This document shows, in pieces, positions 16,616 through 25,591 of a stretch of DNA of 64,000 nt. How positions within the stretch are numbered: the first letter of the stretch is position 1; each line of letters starts with the position of its first letter. The DNA is from Bacilli bacterium (GTDB lineage: Bacteria; Bacillota_I; Bacilli_A; RF39; UBA660). The translations under genes were made by a program, and so were the position numbers. The stretch spans positions 1 to 64,000 of the forward strand of contig JAFXOW010000010.1 of the NCBI GenBank assembly GCA_017528315.1. The letters run 5' to 3'. The notes under the pieces were generated by a model. That model made no database searches and was not told where the DNA came from. It was given only the letters and a program-made list of their open reading frames with translations.

Positions 16616-18262
16616 ATGAAGGTACTAGAATTAGGAGATAATTTTAAAACTTTATCTATAGTTGAAAAAAGAAATTATTTAAAAGAATTACTAGCAAATA
16701 ATAACTTAGAAATAGTTATAAATTCTTTAATTGTAAATAATGATGATATCATAGAAAACTTTAAAATTATAAATTTATTAGCTAAAACTAAAATTTTTAA
16801 AGAAAAAAATAGTTATAATAGTCTTGAATTAATATCCTTAATAATAAATTTATATGTAAAAAATAATAAAACGTATGAATTAGAAAAATATTTTAAGATA
16901 ATTGATGAAAAAAAATTAAAAAGTATTCTTAATTATGAAATAGAAAACGAAACTAATTTTTCTAAATTAAAATTCTATACTAAAATAAATAATGATTTAA
17001 ATAATAAAGATATAAAAGATGAAAAAACAGTTGATGAAGAATTAGATAGTAAACCAAAAAAGAAAAGTAAAAAAATTAAAGTAAGTATATTTTTTATTAT
17101 ATTTATATTATTTATTATTGCTTGTTATTTTTTAGTTGGATATTGTTATCATAAAATTTATTTTTATAATAATCATATTTATCCTAATATTTATTTAGAT
17201 AATAATTTAATTAGTGATATGGATAATAGTAAATTAATTAAGTTATTGGAGCAAAAAGATAATCTTTTAAAACAAACCATAACATTAAAGAATGATAATG
17301 ATAGTTTTGCATATTCATATGAGACAATAGGTTATTCTTCAAATATTAATACATTGAAAAAAGAAATAATAGATAATTATAAAAAAATAAATGGATTTCA
17401 AAAGTTATATTATATTTTTTTAGGTAATAAGAGGGAATTTAAGACAGAATATATACTTGCTGATAATATTTATCAAAACTTTGTTAATGAGTTAAGAAGT
17501 ATAGTTAATGTTTCTAAAACTAATGAATATTTTAGGATTTCTAATGGAAATATTAGTTATCAAAAAGGAATAAATGGTTTTACGCTTGACGATAGTAGTT
17601 TAAAAGATGATATAGAGAATTCTTTTGTAAATGGTAATAGGGAATTTATTTTAAAAGGTAATGTTGAAAATGTTAGCAATACTTTAGGTTTAATTAATAA
17701 AAAGGTATCAACATTTACAACTTATTATAATGAATCACAAGGAAGAGCTAAAAATATTCGAAATGCTGTTAGTAAATTAAATGGAAAAATATTATATGCT
17801 GGTGATACTTTTTCCTTTTATAAAACTGTTGGTCCTTATAATGGAGCCCATGGATTTATCTTTTATGATAAAGATGTGGGAAGTGGTGTTTGTCAGGTTT
17901 CAACTACTACTTATAATGCTGCTTTACTTATAAATTTACCAATTGTTACACGAGAGAATCATGGTGATATGGTATATTATGTTGATTATGGATTAGATGC
18001 AACGGTATATGGATCGAGTGTTGATATGAAATTTAAAAATAATTCTAATTATCCAATATATATAGAAGCATCAGCAAGTGGAGGAACTTTAACAGTATCA
18101 TTTTGGTCAAATGAAAATATAGTTAGTTCAGGATATAGTTATAAACCTCGGGTAGAACGTGTTAGTTCATTAGGATTTAAAACGTATTTAGATACTTATT
18201 ATAATGGACAATATGTAAGTAGTAAATATTTAAATAGTAGTTATTATTTGAAAGGAAAGTAA
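16616..18262 (+). CDS. VanW-domain membrane protein
   Basis: 548 residues. Residues 1-150 are a helical, charged domain predicted to be cytoplasmic that I do not recognise. A transmembrane helix spans about 153-176. The extracellular part has a region like the PG-binding domain that often precedes VanW, then VanW itself, recognised by ILYAGDTFSFYKTVGP, GSGVCQVSTTTYNAALL and ENHGDMVYYVDYGLDATVYG. VanW proteins are associated with cell walls and with some vancomycin-resistance clusters, though their chemistry is unclear. No other van genes are here. The large cytoplasmic N-domain is unusual for a VanW protein. Confidence 0.85.
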   Translation: MKVLELGDNFKTLSIVEKRNYLKELLANNNLEIVINSLIVNNDDIIENFKIINLLAKTKIFKEKNSYNSLELISLIINLYVKNNKTYELEKYFKIIDEKKLKSILNYEIENETNFSKLKFYTKINNDLNNKDIKDEKTVDEELDSKPKKKSKKIKVSIFFIIFILFIIACYFLVGYCYHKIYFYNNHIYPNIYLDNNLISDMDNSKLIKLLEQKDNLLKQTITLKNDNDSFAYSYETIGYSSNINTLKKEIIDNYKKINGFQKLYYIFLGNKREFKTEYILADNIYQNFVNELRSIVNVSKTNEYFRISNGNISYQKGINGFTLDDSSLKDDIENSFVNGNREFILKGNVENVSNTLGLINKKVSTFTTYYNESQGRAKNIRNAVSKLNGKILYAGDTFSFYKTVGPYNGAHGFIFYDKDVGSGVCQVSTTTYNAALLINLPIVTRENHGDMVYYVDYGLDATVYGSSVDMKFKNNSNYPIYIEASASGGTLTVSFWSNENIVSSGYSYKPRVERVSSLGFKTYLDTYYNGQYVSSKYLNSSYYLKGK

Positions 18263-18264
18263 AG

Positions 18265-18519
18265 ATGGAAGAAGAAGTAAAAAAATTAAAATTAGAAATA
18301 GAGGTTTTAAAGAAAAGAATAGCAACTTTAGAAGGAATTGAAAGAAGAAGAAAGATATTTGCTATAATTAAAATAGTTTTAATTATAACTATTTTTGTAG
18401 CATTAGCTTTAGTTGGATATCAATTTTATCAAAAAATGATGAATTATTATAATCAATTAAATAATATAGTTACTAATCCGTTTGATATGTTTTCAGAATT
18501 AAATTTACCAACTTTTTAA
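18265..18519 (+). CDS. small coiled-coil membrane protein
   Basis: 84 residues: an amphipathic Lys/Glu/Leu heptad-like helix (about 1-28), then one transmembrane helix (about 31-52) and a short external tail. It begins two bases after the VanW gene, with GGAAAG as a plausible ribosome site, so the two are cotranscribed. No family recognised. A role in localising or oligomerising the VanW protein would fit the position but is speculation. Confidence 0.6.
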   Translation: MEEEVKKLKLEIEVLKKRIATLEGIERRRKIFAIIKIVLIITIFVALALVGYQFYQKMMNYYNQLNNIVTNPFDMFSELNLPTF

Positions 18520-18599
18520 AACTTCACAAAAAAAACATAATTTTCTCATTTTAAAAACATATTAAAATAATATACTTAAAATATGAAAGGAGGGATAAC

Positions 18600-18845
18600 A
18601 TAGAAATAAAGGTTATCGGAAGTGATGTAAAAGATTTAAAAAAAGTAAAAAAAGAACTTGCTAAAATAGCTAAACTTGAGATGATGAATATTAATGTACA
18701 AGAATTGAATGATAAAAATAATATTAGAAAATATAAAGTGCTACAAACTCCTACCTTAATTATTAATGATGAATATAAATATGACTTAAATAAAATTGAT
18801 TATAATATTTTAAAACGGTTAGTTATGTTTTGTTCATTGGTATAA
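18600..18845 (+). CDS. thioredoxin-like small protein with an ATA start and no CxxC
   Basis: A stop-free frame of 81 codons begins at ATA 18600, five bases after a near-perfect ribosome site (AAAGGAGGG, 18586-18594). There is no ATG, GTG or TTG at the expected place; the first Met is codon 28. The product resembles the small thioredoxin-like proteins known as redox-active disulfide protein 2: a beta strand EIKVIGS at the start and the cis-Pro strand TPTLIIN (residues 51-57). The segment that normally holds Cys-x-x-Cys reads SDVKDLKK, so the redox pair is lost. Either AUA is a rare start codon here or the gene is decaying from an ATG; a terminator follows. Confidence 0.55.
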   Translation: MEIKVIGSDVKDLKKVKKELAKIAKLEMMNINVQELNDKNNIRKYKVLQTPTLIINDEYKYDLNKIDYNILKRLVMFCSLV

Positions 18846-18849
18846 AATT

Positions 18850-18872
18850 GAAGAACCTTTGGGTTCTTTTTA
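18850..18872 (+). terminator. terminator after the thioredoxin-like gene
   Basis: AAGAACC (18851-18857) pairs with GGTTCTT (18862-18868), four-base loop, then T residues. Confidence 0.8.
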
Positions 18873-18899
18873 TTATTATCATTTTGAATTAAAAAAAGA

Positions 18900-18928
18900 T
18901 TGTATAATTATGCAAAATATATTATACT
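18900..18928 (+). promoter_or_regulatory. promoter of the O-antigen ligase-like gene
   Basis: TTGTAT (18900-18905), 17 bp spacer, TATACT (18923-18928). Confidence 0.65.
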
Positions 18929-18956
18929 TATAAAGAAATGATATGGGAGTTATTAT

Positions 18957-20288
18957 ATGAAAAAGTTGTTTAATTCATTAATAAATTTTATTGAGTATAA
19001 TTATTTAGAATATTTTTCTTATCTTTTATTAATTGTTTGGGTTATTTCACCAGTTGTAGAGTATATATTAAAGAATTATCTTCATTTTGGTTATACTACT
19101 TATTTTGAATTTGCTATCTATTTTATTGGTCTTTCTGGAATTTTAGAGTATATTATTTATATTATTAAAAAAATTAAAGATAAAGAATTTGATATAAAAA
19201 AAATGATTCCTCAAATATTAATAGGTATTCTTTTAATTATATCAATAATTGCCTCAATATATTCAAATGATTCATATTTATCTTTCTTTGGCGAAGGATA
19301 TCGTAAAGAAGGATTAATTGTTTATATTATGTATATCGGATATATTTTAGCTGCATCTATAATAAAAAATAAAAAATATGTTAGCAATATATTTAAAATA
19401 ATTATTTTTTCAGCTCTTTTTATAATAATTATGCCATTGTTTAGATATGATTTTAGCTATAAAAATTTTTCTAATGTATTTTTTCAATTTAATCATTATG
19501 GATATTATTTAATGATAAGTACTATGTTAGCTGGCTTTATGTTTGTTCATAATACCAAAATAAAAAAAATCATTTATTTGTTAATATATATTTTCCTAAT
19601 ATATATATTGATTCTTAATGATACATTTGGTTGTTATTTAGCAATATCAATAAGTCTTACATTTTCATTTATTTATTCTATAATAAAAAAATATAAAAGA
19701 GTGGATATTATAATTTTAATTGTTACTTTTGTTGCTGCATCTTTTTTAATATCTCATTTTGATATTAAAATAGGAGAGAGAATTAAAGTTGGTAATACTC
19801 AAGGAATAGTATCAAATAATATTAGTACTTTCTCAAGTGATGTTAAAAAAATTATAAGTAAAGATGAGAATTCTAATACTGATAGAGTTGGTACTGGTCG
19901 AGGTAAATTATGGAAATGGGCATGGAAATATACAGTTAATCATCCTATAATTGGTGGTGGAATGGAAAGCTTGAATTCTTATTATAAAGATAATAATGTA
20001 AAAAGTGATAGACCTCATAATATAATGCTTCAAGTTTCATCTTTTATTGGTATACCAGGTGCTATTTTATATTTAAGTTTAATATTATATTTAGCTATTG
20101 TTAATTTAAAAAATATAAATAAGAATACAATTAATTATATGGTTTATGTAACAGCAATGTGTTATTATATATCATCTAATTTTGGTAATAGTATGTTTTA
20201 TACATCACCGTATTTCATGATTTTACTTGGTTTTTTAATTAGTATGTATAGTTCAGTTTCTAAATTAGAGAATTCTAAAAAAGCTTAA
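18957..20288 (+). CDS. O-antigen ligase/polymerase-family membrane protein
   Basis: 443 residues with ten or more hydrophobic helices. The large loop near residues 280-350 contains RGKLWKWAWKYTVNHPIIGGG and DRPHNIMLQ, the RxxxW and RPHN features of the Wzy_C/WaaL family. In Gram-positive bacteria such proteins polymerise or ligate surface glycans, or attach bactoprenol-linked sugars. No glycosyltransferase cluster is adjacent, so the substrate is open. It has its own promoter. Confidence 0.8.
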   Translation: MKKLFNSLINFIEYNYLEYFSYLLLIVWVISPVVEYILKNYLHFGYTTYFEFAIYFIGLSGILEYIIYIIKKIKDKEFDIKKMIPQILIGILLIISIIASIYSNDSYLSFFGEGYRKEGLIVYIMYIGYILAASIIKNKKYVSNIFKIIIFSALFIIIMPLFRYDFSYKNFSNVFFQFNHYGYYLMISTMLAGFMFVHNTKIKKIIYLLIYIFLIYILILNDTFGCYLAISISLTFSFIYSIIKKYKRVDIIILIVTFVAASFLISHFDIKIGERIKVGNTQGIVSNNISTFSSDVKKIISKDENSNTDRVGTGRGKLWKWAWKYTVNHPIIGGGMESLNSYYKDNNVKSDRPHNIMLQVSSFIGIPGAILYLSLILYLAIVNLKNINKNTINYMVYVTAMCYYISSNFGNSMFYTSPYFMILLGFLISMYSSVSKLENSKKA

Positions 20289-20332
20289 AATAATATATTA
20301 CGAATAAAATGTGTTTTATGATTGGAGAAAAA

Positions 20333-21253
20333 ATGAAAAAAAAGAATTTAGTATTATATTTATGTATAATAGTATTTGGAATAGCAGGCATTTATTTAAC
20401 ATTTATTGCAGGTAATATTAGTAAATATGATAGTCAGACTAAAGCTTATAGAATAGATGCAAGAGAAAGCTGGGATTCTGACGATGGTACTATATACTAT
20501 CCAGTATATTATTTTAAAGCAAATGGCAAAGATTACCAATGTGAATCTAAAGCTGGCAGTAGTTTTTTACCTAATCAAAATAAAAATATTGTATATTATG
20601 ATTCAAAAAATCCTGAAAATTGTAAAAGTGAATCTGAAAAATCATCAAGTATTGTTGGAGGAATTATTTGTTTAGCTGTTGCAGTTTTAATAGTCATACT
20701 TGCAATAAAGAAACCTTCACAAAAAACTGTTGAGCCAACTTTAGTAAAAGAAATAGATCCAGAAAAGCAATATCAAATTAATCAAAATATTCAAAAGGCA
20801 GAAGTAGTAATGGGAAAAATTGAATTAATAATTAAAAGAGTAGTATTAGGAATTATTATTGTAATATTATTAATATTAAATTTAATTGATGCTATTATTC
20901 TTAAGCAAACAATTATGTCAAAAGATTATATTGAAACAACGGCAATATATGTTGATAAAAAGGTTGATTTAGAAGATAGTATATTTGATGAGTATATATA
21001 TACTTTTATGGGTAAAGATGGAAACCAGAAAGAAATAATTTATTATTTTTCTAAAAATGAAAATCCAAAAGAAGAGATAAAAATAAAATATAATGAAAAT
21101 AATCCTCAAGATTATTATGATGATGGATCAACAATGGAAAAATCAGAATTAATATGGTTTATAATAAAGTTAATTATAATGATTTTATTAATAATTTTAT
21201 TTTTTAATAAAAAATTATTAAGTAAAATACATCTATTAATAGGTATAAAATAA
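20333..21253 (+). CDS. membrane protein with two DUF3592-like ectodomains
   Basis: 306 residues starting at ATG 20333 (TTGGAG upstream); a longer frame to 20309 lacks a ribosome site. Four hydrophobic helices alternate with two similar beta-rich ectodomains: one near residues 36-93 (YYPVYYFKANGKDY...NIVYYDSKNPENC) and one near 195-265 (YIYTFMGKDGNQKE...IKYNENNPQDYY). Both have the strand order and the YxPxxP-like closing turn of DUF3592, so the protein looks like an internal duplication. Function unknown. It closes a run of + strand genes at a bidirectional terminator. Confidence 0.6.
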   Translation: MKKKNLVLYLCIIVFGIAGIYLTFIAGNISKYDSQTKAYRIDARESWDSDDGTIYYPVYYFKANGKDYQCESKAGSSFLPNQNKNIVYYDSKNPENCKSESEKSSSIVGGIICLAVAVLIVILAIKKPSQKTVEPTLVKEIDPEKQYQINQNIQKAEVVMGKIELIIKRVVLGIIIVILLILNLIDAIILKQTIMSKDYIETTAIYVDKKVDLEDSIFDEYIYTFMGKDGNQKEIIYYFSKNENPKEEIKIKYNENNPQDYYDDGSTMEKSELIWFIIKLIIMILLIILFFNKKLLSKIHLLIGIK

Positions 21254-21267
21254 ACAAAATAATATAT

Positions 21268-21296
21268 AAAATAAAACGTCAATGACGTTTTATTTT
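21268..21296. terminator. bidirectional terminator between convergent genes
   Basis: A perfect inverted repeat, AAAATAAAACGTCA (21268-21281) and TGACGTTTTATTTT (21283-21296), with A and T flanks suited to both strands. Confidence 0.85.
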
Positions 21297-22273
21297 GTAT
21301 AAACTAAATCATTATAATTAACTTTTTCTGTTAATTCGTTAGCATTTATCATAATATCTTGTAAATGATTAAATGATTCTTCAGTAAAATCAGTAGTAGT
21401 AGGCCAAGTATCAACAGATTTATAACGTTCAATAACAGTAGCTAAATCAGAAATATTGGTATCTGGAAATTCATCTTTAATTACTTCAGCTATTTCTTTT
21501 GATGTGTGATTATGAACATAATCTAATCCTTTCTCTATAGCTTTAGTAAATTTATCGATTATATCAGGATTATTTTCTATATAAGATATTCTTGCATTAT
21601 AAGCTGTATATGGAACATTACCTCCAAGTTCACCAAGACTTGCAACAATATAACCATAACCTTCTTGTTCAACTTTAGTAGCACTTGGTTCAAATAGGGA
21701 AACAAAATCTCCAGTTCCAGAAATAAATGCACCTTGCATAGCACTAAAGGCTACACTTGTATCTAGTGTTACATCACTTTTAGGATTTATTCCATTTTTT
21801 GATAAAATATATTCTAAGGTCATTTCAGGCATTCCACCAATGCGACCAGCAATATAGTATTTTCCTTTTAAATCAGATAGTTTAAAGTTATCTATTTTCT
21901 CTCTTGAAACGATAAAACTACCATCTTTTTGAGTTAGTTGAGCAAAATTTTTTAAAAAATCTTTTTCTCCACCATTATATACATAGATAGTTGCTTCTGA
22001 TCCGGAAAAACCAATTTCAACATCACCGGATAAAACAGCAGCTGTTACTTTATCGGCACCAGCAGCAAGAGATATTTCAACATCTAATCCTTCATCTTTA
22101 AAAAAATCTTTATGAAGTGCAACATATTGAGGTGCATAGAAAATACTGTGAGCAACTTCAGCTACTCGTACCTTTGTAAGACTTGAATCTTTCTGTTTAT
22201 TATTAAATAGAACTCCTAAGACTACTATTAAAATTATAATAAAAGATAAAATTATAGTTAGTTTTTTCTTCAT
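21290..22273 (-). CDS. ABC transporter substrate-binding protein, NMT1/SsuA type
   Basis: 327 residues from ATG 22273 (GGAGG upstream at 22282-22288). A hydrophobic N-terminal helix without a lipobox Cys acts as signal or anchor. The rest is an NMT1/THI5/SsuA-like periplasmic-binding domain: FYAPQYVALHKDFFKDEGLDV, then IGGMPEMTLEYILSKNG. Such proteins bind thiamine precursors, sulfonates or nitrate-like ions; the ligand cannot be chosen here. No permease or ATPase is adjacent. The likely partners are the SsuC/SsuB-like pair at 43180-44695, about 21 kb away, also on the - strand. Confidence 0.85.
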   Translation of the reverse strand: MKKKLTIILSFIIILIVVLGVLFNNKQKDSSLTKVRVAEVAHSIFYAPQYVALHKDFFKDEGLDVEISLAAGADKVTAAVLSGDVEIGFSGSEATIYVYNGGEKDFLKNFAQLTQKDGSFIVSREKIDNFKLSDLKGKYYIAGRIGGMPEMTLEYILSKNGINPKSDVTLDTSVAFSAMQGAFISGTGDFVSLFEPSATKVEQEGYGYIVASLGELGGNVPYTAYNARISYIENNPDIIDKFTKAIEKGLDYVHNHTSKEIAEVIKDEFPDTNISDLATVIERYKSVDTWPTTTDFTEESFNHLQDIMINANELTEKVNYNDLVYTK

Positions 22274-22349
22274 ATAAATATTTTCCTCCAATCAAAATAT
22301 TATATGTTATAAATTAATTTAAGTTGTCTAAAAAATTATTAAAATTACC

Positions 22350-22377
22350 TTGTTTTTTTGTTAATTTTTGTTATACT
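22350..22377 (+). promoter_or_regulatory. promoter of rubrerythrin
   Basis: TTGTTT (22350-22355), 16 bp spacer, TATACT (22372-22377). No PerR-type box recognised. Confidence 0.6.
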
Positions 22378-22407
22378 AAAAGTGAATTAATTCAAGGAGG
22401 AAATTAT

Positions 22408-22947
22408 ATGGAATTAAGAGAAAGTAAAACTTATGAAAATTTAATGGCTGCTTTTGCCGGTGAATCTCAAGCTAGAAATAAGTATACATACTATGCTAGT
22501 AAAGCTAAAAAAGATGGATATGAACAAATTGCTGCTATCTTTGAGGAAACTGCTAATCAAGAAAAAGAACATGCTAAAATGTGGTTTAAAGAACTTCATG
22601 GTGGAAGTATTCCTGAAACAATTGATAATTTAAAAGATGCAGCTGATGGTGAAAACTATGAATGGACAGACATGTATGAAGAATTTGCTCGAGTTGCTGA
22701 AGAAGAAGGATTTACAAGTATTGCTAAGAAATTTAGAGGAGTTGCAGAAATAGAGAAGATGCATGAGGAACGTTATCGTAAATTAATTAGTAATATTGAA
22801 GAAGGACTAGTATTTTCAAGAGATGGCGATACTATTTGGCAATGTAGAAATTGTGGTCATATAGTGATTGGACGTGAAGCTCCAAAAATATGTCCAGTAT
22901 GTGCTCATCCTCAAAGTTATTTTGAAATAAAAAAAGAAAATTATTAA
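22408..22947 (+). CDS. rbr: rubrerythrin
   Basis: A non-haem di-iron peroxidase that reduces hydrogen peroxide in anaerobes. The start at ATG 22408 is fixed by AAGGAGG; an upstream in-frame extension is not coding-like. The four-helix ferritin-like domain (1-135) carries the ExxH iron ligands ([11 protein letters not shown] and [10 protein letters not shown]). The rubredoxin-like C-terminus has CRNCGH and CPVCAHP, the Cys4 iron site. 179 residues, full length. It implies an anaerobic or microaerobic lifestyle with peroxide stress. Confidence 0.95.
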   Translation: MELRESKTYENLMAAFAGESQARNKYTYYASKAKKDGYEQIAAIFEETANQEKEHAKMWFKELHGGSIPETIDNLKDAADGENYEWTDMYEEFARVAEEEGFTSIAKKFRGVAEIEKMHEERYRKLISNIEEGLVFSRDGDTIWQCRNCGHIVIGREAPKICPVCAHPQSYFEIKKENY

Positions 22948-22948
22948 T

Positions 22949-22987
22949 AAAAAACAAAGAATAGTTTGATTTTATTCTTTGTTTTTT
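22949..22987. terminator. bidirectional terminator, rubrerythrin/gpsA
   Basis: AAAAAACAAAGAATA (22949-22963) pairs perfectly with TATTCTTTGTTTTTT (22973-22987); serves both converging genes. Confidence 0.9.
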
Positions 22988-23937
22988 AAATAATTTAATA
23001 ATAAGTTTTTATCTTCTTTTAAATAAATAATTTCGTATAGAATATTAATAATTTTACTTTCTATATTTTTAGTTTTTAACATTAAATACATGCCATCTAA
23101 ATTTTCTAATCCTTCAATTGTGGTATTTTTCATATAAGATGTAAAGTCATCGTTTGATCCAATTAAAAAGCCAAATGTATAATTTCTGGAATTTTTACTA
23201 GTTGCTGTTAAAATATAATCGCCAATTCCAGCATAGGTTAAGAATGTTTCTTTATATCCTCCAAGATTTGTAATTATAGTTTGCATTTCTAAAGATGCAT
23301 CTTTTAAAAATTTACAAATTGTAGAGGGATTTATATTCATTCCATGAAGAATGCCAGATCCTATTGCCATAATATTTTTTAATAAACCACAGATTTCTGT
23401 TCCAATAATATCATTAGTTTCATCAATTGTTAAATAACTAATGTCTTGAAGAATTTTTTTAACATAATTTAAACTGTTTTTATTACTTGATGAAAGAGTT
23501 AGACCAATTGGCTCTTTTTTAATAATATCAATAGCAAAAGATGGTCCTGATATACAACTAATTTTATTGGCTTTTAAAGTTTTTTCTAAATATTCATTTA
23601 TTAGACAATTTTCACTTTCTATCATACCTTTAGTTGCTATTAATATTTCTTGATTTTTATAATATATTTTTAAATCACTAATTGTACTTGCAATAAATTT
23701 TGCTGGTATTGCAAGAACTAATAAATCAGAATGATTTACTAATTCTTCTAAACTCATTGTAAATTTTATCTTTTTATTTAACTTATAATTTATTATTATT
23801 AAATTGGTATAATTATTAGATAATTCTATGTATTCACTTTCAATTTTGGTCCACATCATAATGTTACATTTAGTATTCTCAAAAAGAGATGATAAGGAAA
23901 TAGCATAAGCACCTGTTCCAATTATTCCTATGTTCAT
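22972..23937 (-). CDS. gpsA: glycerol-3-phosphate dehydrogenase (NAD(P)+)
   Basis: Makes sn-glycerol 3-phosphate for phospholipids. I start at the ATG at 23937, giving MNIGIIGTGAYA, with TGGAGA upstream; a longer frame to 23970 has no ribosome site. The Rossmann GTGAYAISL, the GPSFAIDI motif and EICGLLKNIMAIGSGI around the catalytic Lys are present. 321 residues. It is somewhat divergent from Bacillus GpsA but all key regions are kept. It is a single gene facing rubrerythrin. Confidence 0.9.
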   Translation of the reverse strand: MNIGIIGTGAYAISLSSLFENTKCNIMMWTKIESEYIELSNNYTNLIIINYKLNKKIKFTMSLEELVNHSDLLVLAIPAKFIASTISDLKIYYKNQEILIATKGMIESENCLINEYLEKTLKANKISCISGPSFAIDIIKKEPIGLTLSSSNKNSLNYVKKILQDISYLTIDETNDIIGTEICGLLKNIMAIGSGILHGMNINPSTICKFLKDASLEMQTIITNLGGYKETFLTYAGIGDYILTATSKNSRNYTFGFLIGSNDDFTSYMKNTTIEGLENLDGMYLMLKTKNIESKIINILYEIIYLKEDKNLLLNYLKNKE

Positions 23938-24037
23938 TTTTTTATTCTCCATTCTTTTAAATGATAACATATTTTATGATATTTTTAAATATTTTATGTA
24001 AAAACTTATACATTTTATAAAAAATAGACAATAATGG

Positions 24038-24066
24038 TTGAAAAAAATTGAAAAATATGCTATTAT
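24038..24066 (+). promoter_or_regulatory. promoter of tRNA-His
   Basis: TTGAAA (24038-24043), 17 bp spacer, TATTAT (24061-24066), extended TGC. Start about 24073, just before the tRNA. Confidence 0.7.
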
Positions 24067-24078
24067 AACAAGTGTTTT

Positions 24079-24155
24079 GGCGGAATTGGTGAAGTGGTTA
24101 ACACGCTAGATTGTGGCTCTAGTATTCGAGGGTTCAATTCCCTCATTCCGTCCCA
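24079..24155 (+). tRNA. tRNA-His(GTG)
   Basis: Cloverleaf with anticodon loop TTGTGGC (anticodon GTG), T stem GAGGG/CCCTC and encoded CCA at 24153-24155. G at 24079 is the extra G-1 that pairs with discriminator C73 (24152), the identity element of tRNA-His. The first acceptor pair (G1-U72) is a wobble. Confidence 0.95.
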
Positions 24156-24166
24156 TTATGAATATT

Positions 24167-24187
24167 AAACCTCAAACAGAGGTTTTT
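24167..24187 (+). terminator. terminator of tRNA-His
   Basis: AAACCTC (24167-24173), loop AAACA, GAGGTTT (24179-24185), then T residues. Confidence 0.8.
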
Positions 24188-24213
24188 ATTATATTGATAA
24201 AGGGGTGATTTAT

Positions 24214-25491
24214 ATGTTTATTGATGAAGTTAAATTAGAAGTGATTGCTGGTAGTGGAGGAGATGGATGTACGGCCTTTCGTCGAGAAAAATATGTGGCT
24301 ATGGGAGGTCCATTTGGAGGAGATGGAGGACGTGGATCAGATATAATATTTAAAGTTGATACGGGACTTCACACTTTAATTGATTTACGTTATATGAAAA
24401 AGATTAAAGGTATGAAAGGTGAAAACGGAACTGGTAAGAACATGAATGGGAAAAATGCTTCTGATGTTATTGTTAAAGTGCCTCAAGGGACAGTTATTAG
24501 TGATTTTGAAACTGGACTTGTAATAGCCGATTTAAAAGATGTTGATTCAGAATTTATAGTTGCTCATGGAGGACGCGGAGGATATGGCAATACTCATTTC
24601 AAAACTATATCTAATCCAGCACCTAATTTTTCAGAAAATGGAGAACCGGGAGAAGAGAGAACTTTAAAATTAGAATTAAAATTACTTGCTGATGTTGGAT
24701 TAGTTGGACTTCCAAGCGTTGGAAAGAGTACTATTTTATCAAAAGTTTCTCATGCAAAACCTAAAATTGCTGATTATCATTTTACAACTCTTACTCCAAA
24801 TCTTGGAGTAGTTAAAACTAGTGATAATCGTAGTTTTGTAATGGCAGATTTACCAGGGTTAATTGAAGGAGCTCATACAGGAGCTGGACTTGGAGATAGA
24901 TTTTTAAAACATATTGAAAGAACTAAAGTAATTGCTCATGTTGTTGATATGTCTGGAATTGAAGGACGTGATCCTTATAATGATTTTATTTTGATTAATA
25001 AAGAGTTAGAGTCTTTTAATAAGAAACTAGCTAAGAAACCAATGATTGTAATTGCTAATAAAATGGATATGCCTGAAAGTAAAAAGAATTTAGAAGAATT
25101 TAAAAGACAAGTAAATTTAGAAGTTTATCCTGTTAAAGCTATCAATAAAGAAGGATTAGAACCAGTTTTAATTAAGTTAGCTGATTTAGTAGATTCTACT
25201 AAAGATGAACCGTTATATGAAGAATCAGAATATTTATCTCACGTTTTATATAAATATGAAGAAGAGAAACCATTTACAATTGAAAAAATAGATAATCAAT
25301 ATATAATTCATGGAAATAAAGTAGAAAAAATGTTTAAAATGGCTAATTTTCAATCTGATGAGGGTATGGAAAGATTTTTACATAGTTTGAAGAAAATGGG
25401 AGTAGACTCAGAACTTGAAAAAATGGGAATTAAAAATGGTGATATTGTTAAAATATTAGATTTTGAATTTGAATATGAAGATGTTAATTAA
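24214..25491 (+). CDS. obg: GTPase Obg/CgtA
   Basis: Essential ribosome-associated GTPase in 50S assembly and stress control. I start at ATG 24214 (FIDEVKLEV follows), with AGGGGTGAT upstream. Domains in order: Gly-rich Obg fold (1-158, GGDGCTAFRREK and GGPFGGDGGRG), G domain with GLPSVGKST (G1), DLPG (G3) and NKMD (G4), and a C-terminal OCT domain (about 350-420) typical of Gram-positive Obg. 425 residues. The tRNA-His terminator lies just upstream, so it probably depends on readthrough or an unseen promoter. Confidence 0.96.
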   Translation: MFIDEVKLEVIAGSGGDGCTAFRREKYVAMGGPFGGDGGRGSDIIFKVDTGLHTLIDLRYMKKIKGMKGENGTGKNMNGKNASDVIVKVPQGTVISDFETGLVIADLKDVDSEFIVAHGGRGGYGNTHFKTISNPAPNFSENGEPGEERTLKLELKLLADVGLVGLPSVGKSTILSKVSHAKPKIADYHFTTLTPNLGVVKTSDNRSFVMADLPGLIEGAHTGAGLGDRFLKHIERTKVIAHVVDMSGIEGRDPYNDFILINKELESFNKKLAKKPMIVIANKMDMPESKKNLEEFKRQVNLEVYPVKAINKEGLEPVLIKLADLVDSTKDEPLYEESEYLSHVLYKYEEEKPFTIEKIDNQYIIHGNKVEKMFKMANFQSDEGMERFLHSLKKMGVDSELEKMGIKNGDIVKILDFEFEYEDVN

Positions 25492-25492
25492 T

Positions 25493-25527
25493 AAAAATCG
25501 TAAAAATATTAAATTTTTATGATTTTT
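25493..25527 (+). terminator. terminator of obg
   Basis: AAAAATCGTAAAAAT (25493-25507) pairs with ATTTTTATGATTTTT (25513-25527), one G-U, loop ATTAA. Confidence 0.8.
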
Positions 25528-25538
25528 ATTTTTCATTA

Positions 25539-25547
25539 TGATATAAT
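25539..25547 (+). promoter_or_regulatory. extended -10 promoter of the LppM-like gene
   Basis: TGATATAAT with TATAAT at 25542-25547; -35 region not convincing. Confidence 0.5.
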
Positions 25548-25591
25548 TAGTGTGTTTAAAATAGAATTTAATCAATAATAAAGGAGTAATT

